Of a stretch of DNA of 64,000 bases, positions 23,001 to 33,915 are shown piece after piece. This stretch comes from Nemertoderma westbladi (taxonomy: Eukaryota > Xenacoelomorpha > Nemertodermatida > Nemertodermatidae), in assembly GCA_032718475.1 (NCBI GenBank), contig JAUCBJ010002949.1, positions 105,102 through 169,101 on the forward strand. Direction: 5' to 3'. How positions within the stretch are numbered: the first letter of the stretch is position 1; every line of letters begins with the position of its first letter. Below the pieces are notes generated by a model. It was not told where the DNA came from. It did no database searches and saw only the letters and a list, made by a program, of their open reading frames with translations. The translations under genes were made by a program, and so were the position numbers.

Positions 23001-24266
23001 CTAAGAGACTCAGCTGCGGAGAAGCTAAATAGTGCGGGATTTGCTCTCTTTCAGGACGTTTGTATACAGAACTTACATTCATCTGTTATACAAAGACCCC
23101 GAATACCCACGGGTTATTCTGTCGTGGAAGTTCAGACAGTGGGTCCGCTTGCAGAGACAGCTGCACCTACCTCAGCTATGCAATTGGAAGACGAACCAAT
23201 CTGCTTAGAGTCTGAAGCGATCCAGCCTACAGCGCCCCGGAGCAGCGATAACGATTACGTCTTGGAGTGGTATCAAGGTCCACAATGTCTCACCGCATAC
23301 GATTATCGACACGCCAACTATGTTTCTCGAAAACGTTGTCGATTATGCGCATTGAGAGACCATTTCACCCCTATGGACTCAGACGTACCCTGCTCCTATT
23401 TCCACGAACAACCGATGATGGAGATCTATTGTGCGTATTGCAGACTTAATAACTCGCATATTTTTGCAGTCTGCCCCCAATTTATGACCCAATGTCACCA
23501 CTGTCAACTTAAAGGACATGCCAGTTATAATTGCCCCTTTAACCGCGATTTAGAAAGCGTAGATGAGATGATTACCTTGCGCTACATACGAGCTTGGGAA
23601 GCGAACGCGGATTTACATTGTGAGGCCCGCCATCGCTACTACCCTGGACGGTCTTACGAGGGAGTTTACGCGTTCCATCCTTATTTATTCGCGTCTGTGG
23701 AACAAAAAACACGCACACCGAGTTACGAACTAATGAAGCGTGTTGGTGAGTGTATTTCCACCAAATTTGTTCGAAAATATCTTAGGAACGTCAATCCTAA
23801 CGATATTACTTCATATCATTTGATCAATTTCATCCGTCAAGACCCTGAGTATGGCGATTTATTTATCAACTCGCACCCTGAGTTACAGGAAGTATCTCGA
23901 CGGCCCTACGAATATCGAGCCCGAGAACGCGAGCTGGAAAGAACCATTAAACCAAGGAAGTTTCTCACCACTCACGGTCCGCCTACTGCCATTGTCCAGA
24001 TGACCCGTCAAGGACCCGTAGGAGCTGCTGTCCTAAGACGCGCCCTAAAAGCCGTTAGACCTCGCTCCACTGAAGTTGATATCAATCAACCAGGTACCTC
24101 GACCGGCGGATACACCGATCGTAATCCTAAACCTTCTGATGCAATTGTATTGCACCCTTCACCCAGGAGTTACAGCCCTCCTAGTAAAGTGGCTCGCCCC
24201 AAAGAGAAAAGGACTCTTGCTAGCCTCAAAAAACTGCGTAAACGCCATCCGCATAAGAAAGACTAA
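20013..24266 (+). CDS. E2 ORF2: novel 1417-aa retroelement-borne protein with zinc knuckles
   Basis: Open over 4.25 kb, starting MTELIEDDLGIRERY; E3 and E4 copies share this start. I recognise no enzyme fold. Visible features: a Cys/His group near residues 223-246 (CDEC, then His-rich and RRRC); a charged helical stretch near 400-470; three CCHC-type groups at about 1109-1131, 1140-1154 and 1161-1174, the last a classic CX2CX4HX4C knuckle; and a Ser/Pro-rich, strongly basic tail ending KKLRKRHPHKKD that may bind nucleic acid or direct nuclear entry. There is no signal peptide, membrane segment or furin site, so an envelope role is unlikely. It sits where some retroelements carry an extra 3' gene, ending 78 bases before the 3' LTR. 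Its length and openness in a young element suggest selection. The function is unknown. Confidence 0.85.
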   Translation: MTELIEDDLGIRERYTLPLQAFVDILIRGDAGPTTTEDDGRYIEPPMSPEQLTRELDYRKFTARYTHRNGTYMDFLTTGHPIDLHDTDDVDTEREMVLFKYHTQRSRNDKPRIEHENSIRNKLEREDVEEPDKRRDFNDYLEFLRETYLNIASQQNLETRYPQGIHHDPMIELKRLYFTIMYLTADRPLPVVPDSFEQMEEYCKTGERSPAFPLQDVCLWYYCDECPRPNQQTERHKHPRRRCAKHSFTQYTYGSFERNLFNISPTVARLERSLNKPMIRVPEYSVRPPHSSVRPQTLDPNSITDPPELYSLFKDLVLPEQLIGGTPVVGSLDIRQPYRAGLGRSHLISPFNPHNRPGFTSIQPVTEVEESVVRNALDAIRQKIGKGTYDCLEKRKLQQQVQAVKELALPQFDREIQNLEEDIERGRTYSLQEFLDERLQQQAEENQLEERHIELDEREEAALAQPEAQILMTDLYSKTILHPSMVPHFGDKLFATIQPQPVDINLRSRDLIADAPMLQRPPIEAAHVDGILVEPPDNRADLVRRMVHDVNIRARPLPDSFYGIKDHPYYVNLTQYYMVKPEDPTHSLRFLPLINPLDLVELEQLHKHLDQLVKINSFRKPYNVSRIEKETIPPYNLDGFIKTRLVHWNLDVLFVEERIQRYGDVETYTTQYLKYRDLPNASKCATLWHPVGMTLENATKEWNETLNVIEMYGVVTYDNEGSVPVGELGTTRMIHIRGLAGSTHVFTRACSDVIDYSFETLTETQKRLRHGQFELAQRYVADTERKPAMGIDGSMLPQPVLEMLFNERILKIGSAVYGDLKNDFRNMENIPYPFVDTQLIAPWAEGRGFFRTMYANTPSGITKVQRTSIGHLAFQEYGWNFKVGNPINYQQVYGDHYSHLYFDGPLTAPGAVYSFMSVPLRPSLAIYTIFENAALAGWLADVCSRTIRAHPLILGTKLAKLDEHNKFLRFECFRRFLTPFRNVDSQFKDCALTKLSLRDSAAEKLNSAGFALFQDVCIQNLHSSVIQRPRIPTGYSVVEVQTVGPLAETAAPTSAMQLEDEPICLESEAIQPTAPRSSDNDYVLEWYQGPQCLTAYDYRHANYVSRKRCRLCALRDHFTPMDSDVPCSYFHEQPMMEIYCAYCRLNNSHIFAVCPQFMTQCHHCQLKGHASYNCPFNRDLESVDEMITLRYIRAWEANADLHCEARHRYYPGRSYEGVYAFHPYLFASVEQKTRTPSYELMKRVGECISTKFVRKYLRNVNPNDITSYHLINFIRQDPEYGDLFINSHPELQEVSRRPYEYRARERELERTIKPRKFLTTHGPPTAIVQMTRQGPVGAAVLRRALKAVRPRSTEVDINQPGTSTGGYTDRNPKPSDAIVLHPSPRSYSPPSKVARPKEKRTLASLKKLRKRHPHKKD

Positions 24267-24330
24267 CTGTTTAGAGTATTTTTATATTTTAGAAACTGTG
24301 ATTTGTTATATTTTATAGACTTAAATCCCA

Positions 24331-24344
24331 TTTTCTGGGAGCGG
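24331..24344 (+). promoter_or_regulatory. Polypurine-type tract before E2 3' LTR
   Basis: TTTTCTGGGAGCGG directly precedes the LTR start TG. The same tract is found in E3 (39722-39735, minus) and E4 (43125-43138, minus), so it is the likely plus-strand primer site. Confidence 0.75.
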
Positions 24345-25530
24345 TGTAAAGGCTTTTGCGTAATTAGCCGGTTATTTTCCCCGTAAAGTACTCTGTAGTT
24401 GGTTTAACCGGCATAAAAGGCCGTGTCCTTACTGTACTGTTGTTTTAGAGGACATAAAAGCCATTTCTTCTGTATGTGTACTTTAGCGGACATAATTCGC
24501 AATTCTATGACGCAATACGCCAAATCCTCTGAAACAGTGTAGCTACCATGACGACGGCTAACAGCTGATGCTGTACACGTGGAGCTTGTTCTTTGTTCTC
24601 TGTTCCTTCTTTGTTCGGTCGACCAATCAGAGCGTTTTTTGCCTCTGTGTTGGAGATTGTATATAGAAACTCTTGGAGTTGAGTCAGTATGTGATTTTGT
24701 CCACAGCCTACAACACCGGCTTTGGAACCTCCGTGTTTCAGTCTTTAGCCCAACATTAGTAGGCTTAATTATAGAACGTATATCCGTTATCATATCAATC
24801 CATACATAACATATCATATCTCATTGATCACATATCTGCATTCATAACCATTCATACCTTAAACTTTGTACTGCTATTTACTGTCGGTTATTCATTATAT
24901 TTGTTAATGGAATATTATATTTGGAATACTGATAAATAATCAGACACCCCAATCTTCTTGATATACTAAAGGTTAGAGAGACCGGTTACATATAACGATT
25001 GCGACTTACATTAAGTGGTTTGAAGTGAATCTAATGCTATTTTATAGGCCCTACATGTATTGTCTGTTGTTCTCTTTATATGTGACTAAAATTAGTGAAG
25101 GTCGGCAGATCAGTGTGCAGCATTGTGCAGTATTGTGTATGATTGTGACTGATAACAAAGCATCTCCTAAAGAATGCGCCATATACGTGAATCTATGGCC
25201 ATCCCGTTGTGTCTAGTTTAAGTCATAACTCTGTTTACATATTTAGAGCGCCATGTCCTAAAGGAACTGTTAATATTTCCCGAAAGTGAATAATATTTGT
25301 CAGAGATTATATATTACGATCAGTCGAATAATACATTAGGCCTACCCCGCAATACGGTTAGGCTTCCGAATCCAGTCTCCCGGGTATATCCAGCGGGTGA
25401 ATGATCGCGCATAGACTGGCTTCGGCTAATGTAGTGTATCAAATACTTGTCATAGGCTAAAGACGATCTATCATCTAAAAGACATCCCAATTTGGCAGGT
25501 TAAACTGCTAAAGGTCTGAAAGCGCGAACA
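24345..25530 (+). repeat. LTR-C: 3' LTR of E2
   Basis: 1186 bp, nearly identical to LTR-B, followed by the target duplication GTGAC at 25531-25535. Confidence 0.95.
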
Positions 25531-25535
25531 GTGAC
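25531..25535. repeat. Target site duplication GTGAC, right of E2
   Basis: Pairs with 10306-10310. Removing E2 rejoins the left flank to TGTCGCTATAAGG. Confidence 0.9.
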
Positions 25536-26160
25536 TGTCGCTATAAGGCTTGGGCCTGAAAGGCCGATATAATAAAGATCTGCATTTAAAGCTTGTGGAT
25601 ATTGATAATGTCAGATATATGAGTATCGGTAATACAGCACAATCAGTATTGCACAATGACAGCAGTAACGTCGACGGTTTTAACCATTTAACTTCTACTT
25701 GAATACTAGCCAACTGAATCATAATTAATACTGAATAAAAGTTATATGGAGATTGCATCGAAGATTACACATATTGCCTACTGTATCGACCTACCAATAG
25801 ATGCATGCTAATTTATGGTGTACCGCCCCACTATTGGTTGGTTTACTTTCCTTGGCCACACCCTATCTTTCCTGGCCCTGTGCTGTCTTCCCCCTGAGAT
25901 GTATTGGTATCTCTCTCCAGCTGGCAGTGTATATTGCCTTATTCCCTCTGGTATGCAATATTGGGTTGGACAATATTGCATATCTAATCGTAATTCGTAT
26001 ATCACGATTTCCCCATTTTCTCAATGGGTGGTGCACTGGATTGGATCCGCTAACAAGATGTCCCATATTCACTTTACCACACCTAGAGGCAGACTGGTTA
26101 ACTGTTGTCGATATACACTTTTCGCTGTAATTACTGTAATTGATGTAATATTGATCTAAT
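25536..26160. other. E2 right flank; probable upstream part of family X copy 1
   Basis: Before E2 inserted, this sequence was continuous with 10156-10305, just upstream of the family X start. It may hold the leader or LTR of that element, but I see no paired terminal repeat. The overlapping short ORFs on both strands are not convincing. Confidence 0.35.
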
Positions 26161-26554
26161 CTGGTTTGAGAATATTATTGAAAATTGTTTTTGACATTTT
26201 TTTGTTCCGTCAATACTGATAGTTCATTTGTATGATATATGTATTGCGTATGAATATCTAACCCTGGCGTGTGTATGTAGGCCTACATTACTATCCTACA
26301 TGATTGATTTAACATTATTGCGGTTACTTTATTGAGGTTATTTAATTTGCAATTAAACGATGTGTTCACTCTCTTTAATTATCATAAAGTTCTACAAATA
26401 TATATTTCAGTACAAATACAACAATTTTTTACCGGTAACTTTAAAGAGTTATGAACAGACTTGAACTCTCTGTACCTTAGTTTATATTTGTTGTGTATTG
26501 TGTTAATGAATAACGTTTCTTATTGGATGAATACTAAGGCTTTTGGTTATACGC

Positions 26555-27003
26555 AAATATTTTTTCCTACCTATTTTTTTAAATCATTTCGCCTATTTTT
26601 TCAACTTTTTTTACCTATTTTTTTTTATTATTTTTTTTACCTAATTTATTTAATCATTTTACCTATTTTTTTATGCAGTTACCGTGCTGCAGTGCACAAG
26701 GCCTACTGCAATAGTTAAGTACCAGTACCGGTACTGTAATTTAGAACTAACCTAATCGTTTATTGTTTTGGTTCCTTCTGGCTACCACTGTAACCTGCTC
26801 CTTTATTGTCCTCCGGTTATGTTAAACTCAGGATTTCTCTACCAGTCTGCTAGTTGACATTCTGACTGTCCCTATGTCGAAATATTAATAGGTAAAAAAA
26901 TAATTTGAAAAAAAATAGGTAAAATGATTAAAAAATTAGTTAAAATGATTAAAAAAATAGTTAAAATGATTAAAAAAATAGGTAAAATGATAAAAAAAAA
27001 TGG
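26555..27003. repeat. AT-rich inverted repeat with about 20-bp internal period
   Basis: The left arm (26566-26674) is built of units like AATCATTTTACCTATTTTTT. The right arm (26889-27003) is their reverse complement, AAAAAATAGGTAAAATGATT, repeated about four times. The spacer is about 200 bp. Similar GC.TTTGGTTAT motifs lie outside both arms. It may be a foldback-type repeat. Confidence 0.65.
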
Positions 27004-28430
27004 GTGCCGAAAAATAACGCCTTTGGTTATATTGGTTTGTTGTGGAGGGAAATTAGTTTAGTTTAGTCAAAGTATTTCAGTTCTTAGTTAATTCCGTTTA
27101 CCGATAGCAATGGCTTGAGAAAGGAACCAAGGTTTTTGAAGTATTGCAATAATTTTGTTGTTGCGTCATCCTTATCCTGTTAATATTAATAATAATATAA
27201 ATTCATTAGGAAGTGCTTCTCTGAATAGGAACACTACTACTGTAACAACATTACATTATACCCCATGCGGTGTCTCTCTAAGAAATCTCTAAGAGATCTC
27301 TCTTAAGAAATAAGAAAATCAATTTGGTAATTTACAACGTAATAATAACGTTACTGCAAAGGCAGAAAATTTCAGATCAATAGACAGACAATGATGATCT
27401 ACTGTGTATACCTACTACCAACACACACCAGAATTACAACCCTCATATATTATGTATCTTCTATACAATTTATCATATAATATGTAGGCTACCATAGCAT
27501 AGGCGCATGCACTCTGTGTTTCTTTTCTTCGCCAGCCAAGTTTGAATTTTGCTTAGTTTGTCTATAGTTCGTTTACTAGTTTTCTATTTTTATTATTATT
27601 TTATTTATTATTTTTTATTATATTATTTTATATTAATTTATATATTTTTATTATTATATATATTTATATAGCTCATTAAAGTTGTCGAGTTTAAAATTTG
27701 TAGGCAAAAGTCAATAAAACCCAAAATTTGATTTTTTAGAGACTTTCAGACAGCATCATCACTGGCTTTCAATATTTTTTACCTATTTCATCTAGAGCAG
27801 ATTTTTATCAAGATTCCAAATATGAAAACCGTTTAGCCAAATCCATACACTTTTTTCCATACACTTTTCTGTTTTAAAATCTGTCTTACTTTTCGATGTA
27901 TGGCTGTCTGTCCGTTTTACTGCCAATCAATATGGCTGACTGTCCGTCAATATGTCTCCAAAACAAAGGCAAACATAAAATCTGTCTTAAAAAAATTAAT
28001 ATATGGGTTTTCTTGGTCCGTGACTTCATTTCTGATATCAGTATTCAAATTTGGCATCGTCTTTTCTGTCTGTATGCCTGTCAGTCTGTCCGTCAAAATA
28101 TATCCGTCAGCCAGACTGCCAAACAGACAATTTGGGGCCATCAAATCTGCGATAACTAATACGTAACTCCCTATAACAAAATTTTTAGCTAGATGGTGTG
28201 CCCTTTTCTTATATTTAACGGACAGATTGTCAGATAGTCAGAAAGACCGACAGACAGACTAACTAGATTTTATTAAAAATGAAATCTGACCTCAGAAATT
28301 AAACTGGAAATGCTAAATAAACTGGAAACATCAATTTTAGTGCCATTATGGTGCCCTGATCGAAAAGAACATGTAGGAAAATTTTCAAACTGTTCAATTT
28401 TCCTTTGGTTTGGTAATTCTGATTGTAAAG
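27004..28430. other. AT-rich non-coding stretch
   Basis: No supported gene. Around 27900-28260 are many short TCTGTCCGT/CAGACAGAC-type motifs on both strands, probably a degenerate interspersed repeat. Short ORFs here overlap in several frames. Confidence 0.4.
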
Positions 28431-29815
28431 TCCAGTAGTATACCGCCTACCGAATCCTTGTAACGAAATACCTTACTGTAGAATTCAGCAGTGTATACGG
28501 GTTCGTACAGTACCTGACAAGAAATCCCAGTCCAGGGTGTCTAAATAAACAGATACCAAGTACACAAGCTACTACTGGCGAGGAACGGGGCCTGATGTCT
28601 CTTCTAATACTTGGGCGAATAAATTGCACGGGCTAACTAGACAAACAGGATGCCCGGCCTCTAACCGGTGAGGCAGATGTACAGTTTACAGATACAGACC
28701 AAACTCACGGGAAAACAATTCCCGCGTAGCGAATCCTAACTATTGCTAAAGGACCTAAATACTGTAAACTTGCCGCGGTGTGATTTATATGGGTATAATA
28801 CGAGCTAGCGGGTCAACGACACTAGCGTAAGAAACAATACTGCTGACAGGAAAAGGCAGTCAAAAGGTTGCCTGATCAAACAAATACCAAATACCTCTAC
28901 AAATAATAATAACCTATCTGTAAACTTAGTAAATCTCAAGACGCGTGTGTGTGTGTTACGATAAAACAATTTTGGTGTACCGCTGTTAGACTAGGTTTTG
29001 GTGATTTTAACAAAATAACAATACCGGGCGCTAGCTACTTGAATAAGCTAGTCGCACGCTGTAGGCGCAATACTTACAAACTGACGTCAAAAGGGCTCTC
29101 TCCTCCTATATTCACAACTCAGTCGGGCAATTACGGTGTTAGTAACTACACCCGGATCAGCACTAATACCAAATTCTGATTGTGAGATAAGGAAATAGGG
29201 TGTTAATTTACTACCGTACGTCTAGCTGATCTGGTATGTAATTTGATTCTAAAATTTTGTTACCGTGGTGGTCTGCAGTAAATACCTATCAGTACGTGGC
29301 AAGGGCGCGGTAGATTGTTAGTAAACCTCCCTCAGCCAAAATGCGTGTCGGTAGCAGAAAGCTGCCTCTTGCCTGAGCAAATACTTTGGACTCAGACAGG
29401 TCAGTCAAACTGCGAGGCCTTCAGAGCTAACCAGTACTGTACCACTTGTACGGTAAATCACCAAATTATAGAGCGTGTTATTCGCATCTAAGTGTACTTG
29501 CACATACTGACAAACAGCATCATCTCGCACCTGTGACCCGGGTTTTTTCCTGTCTGAATCTGAGGTATTTGGTCCAAAATTTTACGGCGTCCCAGGATGG
29601 CGTGCTTCACCCTGATCTAAGGATCTTACGGTGGGCAAAGGCGTCAAATAAAGTCTTACCTCCTCTGACGTGGGCGCGATCAGGCAAAAGGGCATGCTTC
29701 CAAATGGAAGTGGGCGAAGATAGTGCAGGTTCCGTTATGCGTCATGGACATCCCTTCCCCTTGCGTTTGATTTGGTATGTGCAGCCAGTTGGTGGCCAGC
29801 CAGTAATGCATCCAG
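28431..29815. other. Unassigned, possibly retroelement leader sequence
   Basis: Base composition is more balanced than the neighbouring AT-rich DNA. The ORFs (76 and 132 aa) look random and I find no matching copy elsewhere in the window. It ends abruptly at the broken edge of LTR-D. Confidence 0.3.
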
Positions 29816-30243
29816 GTGCAGATAATAGATTTACGTTCTTATAATCAAAGCCATCTAATGTTGGCCAAAGTCTGAAACTTCTACAGAAGCACAGAATAAT
29901 TTCTAAGCCGATGTTCTGAGGCTCAGAAAGGTAAACAAAAACCGTAATGCATTGCGCGGTTTTCCGTAGGCCTCTGTACAAGATAAAATGAAAATCGCTC
30001 TGATTGGCCGAGCGAGCTGAACAAAGAGATGTGCCACGTTTACAGTAAATCAGCTGACAGATTTCGTCATCTGAGTTCCAGTCTTTTAGAGTATTAGGCG
30101 CATTGCGGCAGAAAATGGCTTGTTATGTCCGCTAAAACACCTACATGGCATATTGCGGAAAAAATGGCTTGTTATGTCCTCTAAAACATCTACACGGTAT
30201 ATTGCGGAGAAAATGACTTGTTATATCCGCAAAAGCTTTTACA
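29816..30243 (-). repeat. LTR-D: partial E-family LTR (U3 half)
   Basis: Clearly matches LTR-A from 6893 to 7321, including the GATTGG box and three 50-bp U3 units, and ends CAAAAGCTTTTACA. The other half is missing; at 29816 the match switches to unrelated sequence. No E-family internal sequence lies next to it. Confidence 0.85.
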
Positions 30244-30416
30244 GGCTATTTGTTGTTCTAGGTTATCGGTTCTTAACGCTAGAGACTTGTTTTCATGTGA
30301 CAAGGAATCATTTCTTTATAACAAAGAATGAATGATTTCTCATGAATCGTCATTGTCCAGGGGTCTGGGTTGTCTGACTTCTGGCACACGACTGTGAGTG
30401 TTATGTAGGTTGGGGT

Positions 30417-32268
30417 CTAATGGGGGTGCATAGGCCTCTGAAGGTGTAATAAATCACCTTGGGGGAACACCTCAATTGGAGTGCCTGGCGCAAACCTGAC
30501 ACCACCCTTCTTGGGGTAAGACTTTCCCAGCCCGTTATTGGGGACTGGGGCCTGTCTGCCGGATGACAACGGCGTTCCTGGCCCCGGATGCCGGGTCCCC
30601 ACTACCACTGGTGCAATCGTGGCCAAGTGGCTCGATCCGGGAGCCAGGTGCCTGCCATCCGGTCGGTTTTGTTGGCTGTAATAAATCGTTGAGCGAGGAT
30701 TTATCTCCGCTTTTGTAATTGGGGATATGTCAGTGCTGAATGATACCCTTTCGTCCTTTGCCTTAGATAAAGTGCTAGACAGGTAGTTAGGCTTGGGGTG
30801 TTCTGGGCAACCCATACGAGGAATATGGTTCGAGATGGGGCCTATCAGTGGTGTAATAGCTCTAGCGTGGTAAGGGGTTGCTACTGGGTCAATCGGCTCG
30901 GCTGATACACCACACGATAGGGGTGCTACCATCTGGGACGGCTTCCGTTCCTGCAGATCTATATAGATCTTGAACCCAGGATCGTTTGGCTCGTCTTCCT
31001 CCTGTAACCTACCCAGGGGGGGGGGGGCGCGAATCCAGCAGTCTCGGATGGTTTAAATCAGTCGGCTCTGGGGGTATCCTGTCTCTATTATATGGAGGCA
31101 GGTCCGGCAGTGCCACTCTAACAGCTCTCATTCGTCTGCCCCGAGAGTAGCTGCCACCCTCACTAGCGTCGGTGGAGTTTCCTTCATCCAACGAAGCATA
31201 AGTCCCTCTATTCGGTCTATCTCATCCTCGGTTTGAACCTAACCTTTCCTTGTGCTGATTTTCACTTAATCTCTTTAGCGCTATTTGGTTTTGCAAAGCT
31301 GATTCCTGCTGATCAGCTTCCAACTGTAATCTATTACATTGTTGAGTTGCATTTAATTGCAATTCCATTTCTAATAATTCCTTATCAGCTGCGTGCCCTT
31401 CTGCCTGTGCTTGCATGTCACGCTCAGCTTCTATTCCTTCTAGAACTGCCATTTATTCAGGGCTAGAGGGGGCTAAACCCTTTAACTTCCTACGTAGTTC
31501 AGCCTCTCCTACTATAGCTATGTAATGCTGTAGGTGCCATGATATGGCGTCCATACCTTCATTTTCGTCGGAATCCTCCGAGTCTGTGCGCAAGTCTCGC
31601 AGTGCTACTGTACCAGAACAAGCCACATCCATACCCGGGGTGATGGTCGGCCCATGTAGCCTTTCAAGGGCGAGTGCCTTCCCGGCTATCACAGCTACCT
31701 ATGCTAACTGCCTGCTGACTATGGCAGATAATTCGGCGTCGTGATGTCTTCTAGACACTTCCCAGAACGCGCATAAAACTAGTCGGATTCTGCAAACTAG
31801 TTCTTTGATTTTAAAGTATACAGCTGGGTTAGTTCTAGTGTCAGGCTGTACTGTCTGCAGCTCATGCGTAAGGGTTCCAATGCGCTGATTGAATTCGGCT
31901 ACTTGACCATAAACCAACGCAGATAGTTCTCCCGTGCTGCATGGGACCTGGGGAACCTTTAGCTTATACAGGTCCGCCCATGCCATGCCATTAAACCGGA
32001 AGAACCTATGAAGCTCCAGGTGGTTGTAATGTAAGCTTATTAAATGGTGCAATTCCTCCCCATAAACTTCCTGTTCAACAGCTACAGCTCCAGTTGCTAT
32101 TCTTTCCTGGTAACTGTCGATCTCCTCCAACAGGCGAGCTAGTCTAGCCTGTGGGTGAACAGTGACAGTCTCGTCCACAATATTCTGAGAAAGGGTGTTG
32201 TCGCTCAGGGGATGTAATTCCTCATTGCTGTTAGGTGAGGGGGCGATCATAATGGGGGATGTGTTCAT
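30417..32268 (-). pseudogene. Divergent Gag N-terminal region related to E ORF1, frameshifted
   Basis: Minus-strand pieces in order: 32268-31699 (MNTSPIMIAPS start), 31692-31453, 31452-31222, 31191-31009, 30932-30417. The first aligns by eye with E ORF1: AWADLYKL against AWEDLYRM, and IRLVLCAFWEVSRRHHD against IRLILSAFEEASKRSQD. The second has ISWHLQHYIAIVGEAELRRK against IDIYLSDYQRFIGNKELRRR. The third is a Gln/Glu coiled coil, matching the position of the ERKAA coil. The last part is Pro-rich with no E counterpart I can see. This is therefore a different BEL/Pao-like family with the same N-terminal plan. Zinc knuckles and protease are not present. Confidence 0.65.
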
Positions 32269-33915
32269 ACTGGAAATATGTTCACAGTGATGGCGAACTT
32301 ACTCCAACTTGTACAGGGCTAGGTTGGCGTTATTCACAATCCCTCCAGTAAACTGCCTAGTTCTTATACGGGACCTGTCCCAAGATTTCTTGCTAGGGAC
32401 GGGTGGCGCAACTGGGTTAATCGTAGCGGGAATTTCAGTAATAGGGACAGTTATAGCTGGTGGACGTCAAGCAAATGGCTCGGTCTCAGTGCCCGATCTT
32501 GACATGGTGCTAAGTCAATATAATCTTTATACAAACAAGGTATGGTAGCTACAAATATTTTTAACAATATATTTAACTAAGTATTATTTCTGTAAAGCAA
32601 AGAATTACTCGTTAGTGGGATTTTCTATTTGCCCCACCTAAATAAGTTGACTGTATTTGGGGATACAATGTTTTCTGCTCCCGCTGGGTGGCTTTATTTT
32701 CGATAAACTAAAAAACGCCCTATAAACGAAACGGGAATAACAAGTATCGCAGAAGCGTTTATGCAATTCTAGTCTCTCCGCTAGTAGTCGCTGTTTACAT
32801 TTATTTCCTTAAATGCTGTCCATTACTGTCCATTCGGTGATGGTATTCAAGAATGTCAGTATGAATTACCATTCAATGGGAAGTGGTGGGACTTGAATTC
32901 CACGAATTGGATAAGTAACTAGGTTACACAAGCCAATGAATGTAAGGAATGTCTAACCACTGTTGTACTATTGGTGGTGGGGGTGTATTACGTCTAAACA
33001 CTCAAGAAGAGTTAGCAGCACCAATGATGGGAATGGAATGTTATATGTCGCGACTAGGTAGGTTGAACAATGGAGTTTTAGTCTGAGTTGAAGCCGTTTG
33101 GGACAAGCTGTCTTGAATGGTATGTCGTTGTGGGGCGAGATGTGAATCGCCTTGGGATTGGATTAAATTGCGGGTCGCAATAAATCACTGGTACCTAATT
33201 AATGTGCAAGATTTGTTTATCAATCCCAAAGCACAAGTGCTACTGAGATTATTCCTGCAAATAATGTTGTTATGAATAAATATATACGTCTGAAGTCGCC
33301 TGTAATCCAAACAAATGATTATGCTTAGAATGTAATTGGCGTGAGTGTCCGTTCCCTTGAACTAAATACAAGGATTAATGTGCGTCAATATGTGGCCAGT
33401 TTCTACCTGTTAGATAAACAGTTTAATGGCCTAGAGAAGAATGTAATAATTAAATATGATGATACGTAGGTAATACAATGTACTTACAATATATAGGGGT
33501 TGCAACACTATGTTGCAAGTTTATAATAATAAACAGTTAGTACGAGAGTAAAACGTATGTACAGTAAAATAATGAAAAATATATATACCGGGTTACTTGG
33601 TTATTAATGTAACATTAAACCGCAGTCACACAAGCAGACTCTTTAACTCAATCAGTAATTAGCACGTATATGCACCAGAGGATCCCGACCAGTTGATTTT
33701 AGTCACGCGTCAGCGTCACCGTGTAATTGGAAAATAGTTTGTTGTCGTTCCAGTGTTATTAATAAGGTCCAAATATAATATATGATATAGAGTGTGATAG
33801 CACAGTTTAGATGAAGTAAGATACCGGTAAATGTACAGATGTATAATTGGTGACGGCGGTGACGGTACTAAAGTGTCACCATACTGCCCTATGTGACTGA
33901 GATAACTGACCGGTA
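32269..33915. other. Non-coding; likely leader of the divergent gag element
   Basis: 1.6 kb upstream of the 32268 start with no convincing ORF. By analogy with E1-E4 it may be the 5' leader, but no LTR partner is visible. Confidence 0.35.

Larger units (their letters stand above)
10311..25530 (+). mobile_element. E2: complete two-ORF, RT-less BEL/Pao-like element (15.2 kb)
   Basis: 5' LTR 10311-11497, leader 11498-13681, gag-pro ORF1 13682-18374 (one break), spacer 18375-20012, ORF2 20013-24266, polypurine-type tract 24331-24344, 3' LTR 24345-25530, and GTGAC on both sides. By eye I count fewer than ten differences between its LTRs, so insertion is recent. No RT, RNase H active site or integrase motif is present anywhere inside. 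It must have moved with enzymes supplied in trans, presumably by an E1-like relative. Confidence 0.92.

Noticed and set aside
20013-24266. ORF2 as an envelope gene
   Set aside because: No signal peptide, transmembrane segment or cleavage site; zinc knuckles and a basic tail point to nucleic-acid binding instead.
20013-24266. ORF2 as displaced pol
   Set aside because: No RT YxDD box, RNase H or integrase DDE/HHCC pattern seen.
24076-24318. 80-aa ORF at the end of ORF2 (also 39774-40028 and 43151-43393)
   Set aside because: Out-of-frame shadow of the conserved ORF2 C-terminus.
25801-26159. Overlapping ORFs of 109, 114, 65 and 69 aa
   Set aside because: Four mutually overlapping frames on both strands without motifs or a second copy in the window.
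27896-28166. Overlapping 87- and 88-aa ORFs
   Set aside because: Overlap in two frames, made of TCTGTCCGT-type repeats, no protein character.
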